Assembly (NCBI GenBank): GCA_046757965.1
Contig: JBHHZI010000170.1
Span: forward strand, 1-6,604
Direction: 5' to 3'
Length of the DNA stretch: 6,604 nucleotides
DNA from: JBHHZI01 sp046757965
GTDB lineage: Bacteria > Acidobacteriota > Polarisedimenticolia > SMYD01
Shown here: piece after piece, positions 1 through 5,388 of the stretch
How positions within the stretch are numbered: position 1 is the first letter of the stretch
Layout of the letters: each line of letters begins with the position of its first letter
The notes under the pieces: generated by a model
What the model was told of the DNA's origin: nothing
What the model saw: the letters and a program-made list of their open reading frames with translations, nothing else
The model's database searches: none
Position numbers and translations under genes: made by a program

Positions 1-909
1 CAGCGACCCGCTCATCAGCAGCGGCAGCAGCTTCCGGGCGGTCTGGATCGAGCCCTTCGCCCAGCGATGCTGCTGGGATCGGAAGGAGGACATGCGGGCG
101 GGCAATTCGGCGGGGGCGAGGACGTCCGGCCGGTACACGAAGCGCCAGCCGCGAAGCTGGGCTCGGTAGGAGAGGTCGAGGTCCTCGGTCAGGGTGTCCG
201 CCTGCCAGCCGCCGGCGTCCTCGATGCACCGGCGCCGCCAGATGCCGGCGGTGCCGTTGAAGTTGAAGAAACAGCCGCTCCGCGTGCGAGCCACATGGTC
301 CACGAGGAAATGCCCGTCGAGAAACACGGCCTGGATGCGGGTCAGCCAGGACCGGCGGCGATTCAGGTGGCCCCAGCGGGCCTGGACCATGCCGACCTGC
401 GGGTCGTCGAACTCGAAGACGGTGGCCTGCAGAAAGTTGCGCGGGGGAACGAAGTCCGCGTCGAACACGGCGATGAACTCGCCACGGGCGGTGGTCAGGC
501 CCGCGGCCAGGGCGCCGGCCTTGTACCCGTGGCGCCGGGCCCGGCGCACATGATGAATGATAAAACCCTGTGCCCGGGCCTGGCGCACACGCTCGGCCAC
601 CAGGTCGGCGGTGTCGTCGGTGCTGTCATCCAGGACCTGGATCTCGAGGCGGTCACGGGGCCAGTCGATGGCGCAGGTGGCATCGATGAGTCCCTCGACC
701 ACGAGGCGTTCGTTGAACACGGGAAGCTGGACCGTCACCCAGGGAACGGGGCCGCCGGCACGGGGTGAGCGGTCCGGGCCGGCCATCGGGCGACGCGCGA
801 ACCAGAGGAGAAACCAGCGATGGATCCCGTACAGGGACAGGGCTCCCAGGAGCGCCAGGTAGAGCGCAAAGATACCGAGACTGAAAAGATCGAGACCCGA
901 CGCCGACAT
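1..909 (-). CDS. Family 2 glycosyltransferase, cellulose/mannan synthase-like (partial, C-terminus beyond left edge)
   Basis: Inner-membrane GT2 enzyme expected to polymerise or transfer sugars from nucleotide-sugar donors to an envelope polysaccharide or lipid. The 303 visible codons start with a hydrophobic segment (about residues 9-37), then the GT-A catalytic domain. All hallmark motifs are visible: PVFNE (63-67), DDS (94-96), HGYKAGAL (127-134), the metal/donor-binding DAD (150-152), FNGTAGIWRR (217-226), TED with the likely catalytic base (241-243), and QQHRW (279-283), the Q-x-x-R-W signature of processive synthases. The C-terminal transmembrane part lies outside the window. The ATG at 909 is the only possible start, because a TAG lies in frame nine codons upstream (minus-strand reading) with no ATG, GTG or TTG between. 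The ribosome-binding site is weak. The gene is divergent from the GT-C gene. QQHRWAKG resembles CslA/mannan synthase-type enzymes, but substrate specificity is not determinable. The family call is firm; the product is not. Confidence 0.93.
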   Translation of the reverse strand, partial: MSASGLDLFSLGIFALYLALLGALSLYGIHRWFLLWFARRPMAGPDRSPRAGGPVPWVTVQLPVFNERLVVEGLIDATCAIDWPRDRLEIQVLDDSTDDTADLVAERVRQARAQGFIIHHVRRARRHGYKAGALAAGLTTARGEFIAVFDADFVPPRNFLQATVFEFDDPQVGMVQARWGHLNRRRSWLTRIQAVFLDGHFLVDHVARTRSGCFFNFNGTAGIWRRRCIEDAGGWQADTLTEDLDLSYRAQLRGWRFVYRPDVLAPAELPARMSSFRSQQHRWAKGSIQTARKLLPLLMSGSL

Positions 910-972
910 CGTGGTGATCCGCTTCCCCCGATCATTCTAGCAGACCGGGATCCGCCCGGACCTCCGGCCTAC
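910..972. promoter_or_regulatory. Divergent intergenic region between two glycosyltransferase genes
   Basis: These 63 bases separate the divergent starts of the GT2 and GT-C genes, so they should carry promoters for both, perhaps extending into the coding sequences. I cannot identify convincing -35/-10 pairs. A small inverted repeat with 5-base arms (CCGGG 945-949, CCCGG 955-959, 5-base loop) sits 13 bases before the proposed GTG start of the plus-strand gene. It could be an operator half-site pair or chance in GC-rich DNA. The regulatory role is inferred from gene orientation only. Confidence 0.4.
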
Positions 973-2328
973 GTGACAACATCGATCTACGTGCTCGGAT
1001 TCCTGGGGCTTGCGTTGATTCCTGCCTGGCGTGCCGAGCCTTTCCCGTTTCTTGCCGGATACTTCCTGCTGTTCGCCATCTTTGCCGCGTTCGTCGCGGT
1101 CTGGCGCGACGCGCACGGGCCCGGCTGGACGCGACTGATCCTGGTGGCCGCCATCGCCATGCGCGTCATCATCCTGGCCGGCCACCCCTACGACCTCTCT
1201 GCCGACGTGGCGCGCTACGCCTGGGATGGCCATCTCCTGCGCCAGGGACTCAACCCGTTCGCCCTGCCGCCGGGGGACGCCGCCCTGATCCCGTACCGCA
1301 CGGACTGGTTCTCCGACATCTCCTACCCGGAGATCCCGACCATCTATCCGCCGGTGGCCCAGGGACTGTTCGGCCTCTCGGGACTGCTCGGCGGCAGCCC
1401 GGGCGCGATGCGCCTGTTGCTGGTCCTGTGCGATGTGGCGGTGATGCTGCTGCTGGCGCGCCTGCTGGCACGCCTGCGCCTCCCGGCCGGGCGGTTGATC
1501 GTCTACGCCTGGTGCCCGCTGCCGGTCGTCGAGGTGGCCTCGTCCGGACACGTCGAACCCCTCGGGGTGCTCTTCGTGCTCCTGTGCGCGCTGGCCCTGG
1601 GCGGCCGCCGCCATGCGCTTGCCGGAGCGGCCTGGGCGGCCGCGGTGCTGGCCAAGGTGGGACCGCTGCTCCTGGCGCCGCTGGTGGTGCGCCGGGGCGG
1701 CCGCCGAGCCGTTCTGGCGGCGGCGGGCGTGACCGCGGTCCTCGTGGCGCCGTTTCTCGGGGCCAGGTGGAATCTGGTCCGGGGCCTGGGGGAATACGGG
1801 TCGCGGTGGCGGTTCAACGATCTCCTCTTCTCGCATCTCGTCGATCTCTACGACCGGGTCCCGGCCGCGGGAGCGCTGGCCGCTCTGGTCGTGCGAGTCT
1901 TCGATGCCGCGGGGGCCCGGGCATTCGGGCAGTCGATCGCCTCTCCTGCCGGCGCGGCCCGTCTCACCGTCGGTCTGTTCCTGGCAGGCGTCGCGATCAC
2001 CCTGGCGGCGCGCCGGCCCGACCGGACCGGGGCCGGTTTTCTCCGGGATGCCGCCGTGCTCATCGGCGTGAGTCTTCTGCTGGCGCCGACCGTTCACCCG
2101 TGGTACCTGCTCTGGCTGCTTCCTCTGCTCTGTTTCATTCCGTCGCCTCCCTGGATCCTGCTGTGCGGGACGGTGGCCCTCAGCTACGTCGATGCGGCGA
2201 TGGGTCGCAGCGCCTTGCTGGGGCCCTCGGCGTTTGCCTGGCTCGAGTACGGGCCATCGATCGCTCTGTGGGGATTCCTCGTCGCCCGCAGCCGGCGGCC
2301 GGCGCTGTTTCCGCCTGCGCCGCCGTGA
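973..2328 (+). CDS. GT-C membrane glycosyltransferase, GT87/DUF2029-like
   Basis: Predicted polytopic membrane protein of 451 residues with about ten hydrophobic segments. It resembles GT-C enzymes that use polyprenyl-phosphate sugars (mannose or arabinose type) to glycosylate lipids or glycans on the outer face of the inner membrane. Family-like signatures are the acidic first-loop motif SADVARYAWDG (76-86) with likely catalytic Asp74/Asp78, GLNPFALPP (92-100), IPTIYPPVAQ (121-130), SGHVEP (191-196) and HPWYLLWLLPLL (375-386). The frame is open back to an ATG at 820, but that would give a charged, non-conserved N-terminus antisense to the divergent GT2 gene. GTG at 973 puts the first membrane helix near the N-terminus and is preferred; GTG 991 is an alternative. 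Neither has a clear Shine-Dalgarno. Stop is TGA 2326-2328. The divergent GT2 gene suggests a joint role in surface glycan synthesis, which is inferred. The exact donor and acceptor are unknown. Confidence 0.85.
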   Translation: MTTSIYVLGFLGLALIPAWRAEPFPFLAGYFLLFAIFAAFVAVWRDAHGPGWTRLILVAAIAMRVIILAGHPYDLSADVARYAWDGHLLRQGLNPFALPPGDAALIPYRTDWFSDISYPEIPTIYPPVAQGLFGLSGLLGGSPGAMRLLLVLCDVAVMLLLARLLARLRLPAGRLIVYAWCPLPVVEVASSGHVEPLGVLFVLLCALALGGRRHALAGAAWAAAVLAKVGPLLLAPLVVRRGGRRAVLAAAGVTAVLVAPFLGARWNLVRGLGEYGSRWRFNDLLFSHLVDLYDRVPAAGALAALVVRVFDAAGARAFGQSIASPAGAARLTVGLFLAGVAITLAARRPDRTGAGFLRDAAVLIGVSLLLAPTVHPWYLLWLLPLLCFIPSPPWILLCGTVALSYVDAAMGRSALLGPSAFAWLEYGPSIALWGFLVARSRRPALFPPAPP

Positions 2329-2351
2329 CCCGCCGCCGTTGCGGGGGCGGG
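2329..2351 (+). other. GC-rich hairpin just after the GT-C stop codon
   Basis: CCCGCC (2329-2334) pairs with GGCGGG (2346-2351). After one mismatch, three more pairs (2336-2338 with 2342-2344) close a three-base loop. There is no following T-run, so it is a poor match to an intrinsic terminator. Its 3' arm overlaps the G-run that would be the ribosome-binding site of the small ORF at 2358, so it could influence that translation. It might equally be a chance structure in GC-rich sequence. Confidence 0.35.
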
Positions 2352-2357
2352 GACACG

Positions 2358-2417
2358 ATGATAAAACCGCTGGCGGTTCGACCCCGGGAACTGACGGGCG
2401 AGGGGAGACGGTCCTGA
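2358..2417 (+). CDS. Possible 19-residue leader ORF upstream of pta
   Basis: An ATG at 2358 opens a 19-codon ORF (MIKPLAVRPRELTGEGRRS) ending at TGA 2415-2417. A GGGG run lies 5 bases upstream of the ATG (2349-2352) as a possible ribosome-binding site. Its stop overlaps the proposed CTG start of pta as CTGA, the geometry of translational coupling. The peptide has no recognisable domain and no run of a single amino acid that would mark classical attenuation. It may instead be a chance ORF in the leader. Comparing homologous loci for conservation of the ORF and overlap would decide. Confidence 0.3.
   Translation: MIKPLAVRPRELTGEGRRS
2402..2407 (+). promoter_or_regulatory. Ribosome-binding site deciding the pta start
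   Basis: GGGGAG, a good Shine-Dalgarno core, lies 6 bases before CTG 2414. It supports that codon as the start, although no ATG or GTG occurs in frame in the gap after the GT-C gene. Confidence 0.6.
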
Positions 2418-3409
2418 ACCTGGTCGCGAGTATCGTCGAGCGAGCCCGGCAAGCGCGCCTCCGCATCGCCTTCCCCGAGGCCGACGACCCCCGGGTGCTG
2501 GCGGCCGTGGCGCGGCTTGCCGATGAACGGGTGGTCGAGCCGGTGCTGGTCGGCAACCTGCCGGCCGTCTTGCCCCGCGGCGTGACCGGGATCGAGCCGC
2601 AAGCCTCTCCGCGTCTGGCCGAGTTTGCCGGCTGCTATGAGGCGCTGGCCGGCGCCCGGGGCACGTCCGCGGAGGAGGCCCGCCGGGCCGTGTGCGAGCC
2701 GCTGGTGCACGCGGCAATGCTGGTGCGACAGGGTGATGTGGCCGGCTCGGTGGCCGGTGCCCGTCACACGACGTCCGAGACGCTGCACGCCGCCCTGCGG
2801 GTGATCCGTCCGCGGTCGGGGATCGAGACCGTCTCGAGCTTCTTTCTGATGGTGCACCCCGACGAGCGCTTCGGTCATCGAGGGGGACTGATCTTCGCCG
2901 ACTGTGGGCTGGTGGAGCGTCCGAGCGTGGAGCAGCTGGCGGAGATCGCGATCCTGTCGGCGGCATCGGCCCGCGCGTTGCTCGAGTGCGAGCCGCGGGT
3001 TGCCCTGCTGAGCTACTCCACACGCGGCAGCGCGCGCCACGAGGAGGTCGACCGGGTCCGTGCGGCGGTGGAGGAGGTCCGGCGCCGCGCGCCCGACCTG
3101 GCCGTCGACGGCGAGCTGCAGGTGGATGCCGCCATCGTCCCCGAGGTGGCGGCGACCAAGGCCCCCGGCAGTCCGCTCGGCGGCGCCGCCAATGTCCTGA
3201 TCTTCCCGGACTTGAACGCCGGGAACATAGGGTACAAACTGGTGCAGCGGCTGGCCTCCGCGCGGGCTCTCGGGCCCCTGACCCAGGGGTTGCGGCGGCC
3301 CGCGAACGATCTGTCCCGGGGGTGCTCGGCGCAGGATGTCTACGAGGTCGCGGCGGTGACCGCGGTGCAGGCGGTGGTCTCGCGAGGGGCCGGCGAGGAG
3401 GCAGGATGA
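2414..3409 (+). CDS. pta: Phosphate acetyltransferase (phosphate acyltransferase family), apparent CTG start
   Basis: Cytosolic enzyme that interconverts acetyl-CoA plus phosphate with acetyl phosphate plus CoA, normally working with acetate kinase. From CTG 2414 it has 331 residues, the usual size of the single-domain form. Visible family blocks are RIAFPEADDPRVL (17-29), VSSFF (140-144), FADCGLVERP (161-170), PRVALLSYSTRGSA (194-207), VDGELQVDAAI (231-241), FPDLNAGNIGYKLVQRL (264-280), GPLTQGLRRPANDLSRG (287-303) and the C-terminal ITAVQA-like stretch. Ser301, Arg302 and Asp308 match the Ser309/Arg310/Asp316 spacing of the Methanosarcina thermophila enzyme. Oddities are GDVAGSVAGA (107-116) where GDADGxVxGA is usual, and His125 where Arg is common. 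CTG is chosen because it follows GGGGAG and gives the normal MN-type N-terminus. TTG 2339 is an alternative without a ribosome-binding site, and GTG 2495 would cut conserved sequence. The 3' end overlaps the next gene as ATGA. No acetate kinase is in the window. A phosphate butyryltransferase-like specificity is less likely. Confidence 0.9.
   Translation: MNLVASIVERARQARLRIAFPEADDPRVLAAVARLADERVVEPVLVGNLPAVLPRGVTGIEPQASPRLAEFAGCYEALAGARGTSAEEARRAVCEPLVHAAMLVRQGDVAGSVAGARHTTSETLHAALRVIRPRSGIETVSSFFLMVHPDERFGHRGGLIFADCGLVERPSVEQLAEIAILSAASARALLECEPRVALLSYSTRGSARHEEVDRVRAAVEEVRRRAPDLAVDGELQVDAAIVPEVAATKAPGSPLGGAANVLIFPDLNAGNIGYKLVQRLASARALGPLTQGLRRPANDLSRGCSAQDVYEVAAVTAVQAVVSRGAGEEAG
3395..3401 (+). 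promoter_or_regulatory. Ribosome-binding site of the TPR lipoprotein gene
   Basis: GAGGAGG lies at the very end of pta, 4 bases before ATG 3406, whose first bases overlap the pta stop (ATGA). It fixes the start of the TPR gene and indicates cotranscription and coupled translation with pta. Confidence 0.7.
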
Positions 3410-4092
3410 GGTGCAGTCCGCGGTGGGGGGTGGCGGTCATGGTGCTGGCGGGCTTGACGCCGGGCTGCGGCGGTGACGCATCGCCTCCGGCATCCGCGCC
3501 GGTCGAGGCGGTGGTTCCGGAGGACCCGGCGGCGGAGATCGCGCGCCTCAAGGCGGTCGGCGGCGACGATGCGGGGGCGCTCTACCAGGCCGGCATCGAG
3601 CTGGCGCGGCGCAGCGAACCGGCGGCGGCGGCACAGAAGCTGGAGGCGGCACGAGATCTGGCGCCTGGCAACTCGATCATCCAGCGCTCGCTGTGGGTGG
3701 TCTACGGGACGCTGGGCCGTCCGGACGATGCGCTCGCGGCGCTGGAGAATGCCGTGCGTCTCGATCCGAAGAACCTCGACGCCAGTCTCGACCTGGTGGC
3801 AGAGCATGTGCGTCGCTCGCATCTCGACAAGGCCCGTGCCGTGCTGGATGGCCTGGAGAAAACCTACCCGGACTCGGCCGCGGTGATCGCCGCCCGGGGC
3901 GCGGTGGCCCGGCGCGCCGGCGATGCGGACGGCGCCCGGGAGGCCTTCAACCGGGCCCTCTCGATCGATGCGCGCGAACCGGAGGCGCTGTTCGGGCTGG
4001 GCGTCCTGGCCCGGCAGGCGGCGAGACGTCCACGGCGAAGGAGCGCTTCTCGGCCGCCCTGCAGGTCAACCCGGACCACGTCGGCGCCCTGA
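3406..4092 (+). CDS. TPR-repeat probable lipoprotein, N-terminal part (frameshifted)
   Basis: The first part of a tetratricopeptide-repeat protein probably anchored in the cell envelope. ATG 3406 overlaps the pta stop and follows GAGGAGG. Residues 1-20 form a short basic then hydrophobic signal ending in LTPGC, with Cys21 as the possible lipidated residue; Thr at -3 and Pro at -2 make this a weak lipobox, so an ordinary secretion signal is possible. A short Pro/Ala/Glu-rich linker follows, then 34-residue TPR units starting near residues 56, 90, 124, 158 and 192, each with Ala at position 20. In unit 5 the frame is lost: up to Ala205 (codon 4018-4020) the sequence fits TPR, but the last 23 residues before TGA 4090-4092 are Arg/Ser/Pro-rich and unlike TPR. 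The missing half continues in another frame (see the next entry). TPRs mediate protein-protein contacts; the partner is unknown. Confidence 0.85.
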   Translation: MRCSPRWGVAVMVLAGLTPGCGGDASPPASAPVEAVVPEDPAAEIARLKAVGGDDAGALYQAGIELARRSEPAAAAQKLEAARDLAPGNSIIQRSLWVVYGTLGRPDDALAALENAVRLDPKNLDASLDLVAEHVRRSHLDKARAVLDGLEKTYPDSAAVIAARGAVARRAGDADGAREAFNRALSIDAREPEALFGLGVLARQAARRPRRRSASRPPCRSTRTTSAP

Positions 4093-4598
4093 TGGGGCTC
4101 GGCGGCATTGCCTTCGACGGCAACGACTACGAGGGAGCCGCCTCCTGGTACCTGCAGGCCCTGAGGCAGAACCCGCGTTACTTTCCGGCCCGGCGCTCCC
4201 TGGGGAACGCCTTGCTCCTGCAGGGGATGTTTGACGAGGCGGTGGAACTGTTCCGGCAAGCCGTGGATCTGGAGCCGCGCAATCTGGACGCGCACTTCTA
4301 CCTGGGCAAGGCGGATCTGCAGCGCGGTCTTCTGGATGATGCCGAGAAGGAATTCGAGTTCGTGGCCCGCTCGGACCAGAAGCGCATCGATGCCTTCATC
4401 GAACTGTCCCGTCTGTTCTCGCTGCGGGGCGAGATCGAGCGCGCCTACGGCTCGATCCAGCGGGCCATCGCTCTCGGCTTCTCGGACTTCGATCTGCTGC
4501 GCAGCGATGCCGATTTCGAGAACATGATGGCCGCGTCAACGGTCCGGGAGAACCTCGCCAGGGCGGAACAGCAGCAGGCGGCGCGCGGCAGCCGCTGA
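4092..4598 (+). CDS. TPR-repeat protein, C-terminal part displaced by a frameshift
   Basis: Continuation of the TPR protein in a different frame. The homologous reading begins at 4020 (GGC GAG ACG), completing TPR unit 5, and continues with units 6-9 at exact 34-residue spacing and a C-terminal tail containing GFSDFDLLRSDADFENMM, ending at TGA 4596-4598. The first ATG in this frame is 4092, overlapping the stop of the upstream frame as TGATG. It has no ribosome-binding site and would start in the middle of repeat 6, so an independent gene is unlikely. Restoring one base near 4020 would give a single protein of 397 residues with nine unbroken TPRs and a 36-residue tail. Whether this is a sequencing or assembly error, a recent inactivating deletion, or real reinitiation cannot be told here. 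Confidence 0.8.
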   Translation: MGLGGIAFDGNDYEGAASWYLQALRQNPRYFPARRSLGNALLLQGMFDEAVELFRQAVDLEPRNLDAHFYLGKADLQRGLLDDAEKEFEFVARSDQKRIDAFIELSRLFSLRGEIERAYGSIQRAIALGFSDFDLLRSDADFENMMAASTVRENLARAEQQQAARGSR

Positions 4599-4610
4599 TC
4601 CGCGGCGCCT
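4576..4610. terminator. Imperfect GC hairpin between convergent genes
   Basis: AGGCG (4576-4580) can pair with CGCCT (4606-4610), and CGCGG (4584-4588) with CCGCG (4600-4604). A 3-versus-1-base internal loop separates the stems, and the apical loop is 11 bases. It spans the stop of the TPR gene and nearly reaches the stop of tatD on the other strand, a natural place for a bidirectional terminator. There is no T-run on either strand, so the assignment is weak. Confidence 0.25.
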
Positions 4611-4611
4611 G

Positions 4612-5388
4612 TCAGCGCACGCCGAAGAGCCGCCGGAAGTTGCCGGTCGTCTGCGCCGCGATGGTGTCGGCCGTGACGCCCCGGACCGTGGCCAGCACGT
4701 CGACCACGGCCGCAACTCGTGACGGTTCATTGCGCCCGCCCCGGCGTGGAGCCGGCGCCAGGTAGGGGCTGTCGGTCTCCACCAGGAGCCGGTCGGCCGG
4801 CACCCGGCGGGCGACGCCTCGCAGCGCCTCCGCGTTCCGGAAGGTCACGATGCCGGAGAACGACAGGCAGAAGCCGAGGTCGAGGCATCGATCCGCGAGG
4901 TCCTGATCCCCCGTGAAGCAGTGAATCACGCCTCGTGCCTCCCCGGTGCAGCGCCGCAGGATCGACACGGTATCCTCCTCCGCCTCGCGGGTGTGGACGC
5001 TGACCGGCAGCCCGAGTCGACCTGCCAGCGTCAGCTGGCGTTCCAGCGCCTGCCGCTGGCCGTCCTTCGGCGCGTGCAGGTAGTGATAATCCAGGCCGAT
5101 CTCTCCCCACGCGATGACGCGCGGGTCGCTCGCCAACTGCTCGAGGTGGTCGAGCGCCGCGTCGCTTGCGGAGGTGGCCTCGTGGGGATGGATGCCCACG
5201 CTGGCCCAGACACCGTCATGCTGCCGCGCGGTCGCCACCGTGGCGGGGGCGTCCGCGGCGGAGGTGGCGACGTTGAGGATGGTGGTGACGCCTGCCTCGC
5301 GGGCCCGCTCGACGACCTGGTCACGATCCGCGTCGAACGCCTCCTCATGGTTGAGGTGGGCATGCGAGTCGACGATCACGGCCGTCAC
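4612..5388 (-). CDS. tatD: TatD-family metal-dependent DNase/hydrolase
   Basis: Cytosolic TIM-barrel metallohydrolase of the amidohydrolase superfamily. Characterised relatives are Mg/Zn-dependent 3'-5' DNases and deoxyribonucleases used in DNA repair or degradation. The 258-residue length is normal. All metal ligands are visible: His9 and His11 in DSHAHL (7-12), Glu96 in GEIGLDYH (95-102), His132 in VHTR, His156 in HCFTG (156-160) and Asp206 in ETDSPYLAP (204-212). GIHPH (65-69) and RGGRNEP (216-222) are also typical. The start is GTG at 5388, overlapping the larC stop as GTGA, with no separate ribosome-binding site, so translation is probably coupled to larC. The YcfH/YjjV type cannot be separated by eye. 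The gene ends 13 bases from the convergent TPR gene. Confidence 0.96.
   Translation of the reverse strand: MTAVIVDSHAHLNHEEAFDADRDQVVERAREAGVTTILNVATSAADAPATVATARQHDGVWASVGIHPHEATSASDAALDHLEQLASDPRVIAWGEIGLDYHYLHAPKDGQRQALERQLTLAGRLGLPVSVHTREAEEDTVSILRRCTGEARGVIHCFTGDQDLADRCLDLGFCLSFSGIVTFRNAEALRGVARRVPADRLLVETDSPYLAPAPRRGGRNEPSRVAAVVDVLATVRGVTADTIAAQTTGNFRRLFGVR

Noticed and set aside
555..566. Short motif ATGATAAAACC occurring near 556 and again at 2358
   Set aside because: An 11-base match with different flanks; one copy is inside the GT2 coding region. It is too short to be called a repeat or a site.
67..768. 233-codon plus-strand ORF at the left end
   Set aside because: It is antisense to the GT2 gene, whose motifs are all present on the minus strand; the plus-strand translation shows no family resemblance.
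735..935. 66-codon minus-strand ORF with ATG at 935
   Set aside because: Out of frame with the GT2 motifs and Arg/Ser-rich; the GT2 start is ATG 909 in a different frame.
820..972. N-terminal extension of the GT-C protein starting at ATG 820
   Set aside because: It would overlap the divergent GT2 coding region by 90 bases and add a charged, non-membrane leader unlike the family; GTG 973 fits better.
937..2556. 539-codon minus-strand ORF opposite the GT-C gene and the start of pta
   Set aside because: Its translation is Arg/Gln/Gly/Pro-rich low-complexity sequence without any recognisable domain, and it lies antisense to a clear membrane protein gene. It is a GC-driven shadow.
2184..3551. 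455-codon minus-strand ORF opposite pta
   Set aside because: Composition is Arg/Pro/Ala/Ser-rich with no motif, while the plus strand carries an unmistakable Pta with all conserved blocks.
4015..4030. Programmed -1 ribosomal frameshift in the TPR gene
   Set aside because: No X-XXY-YYZ slippery heptamer or clear downstream stimulatory structure is visible; a dropped G in a short G-run explains the data more simply.
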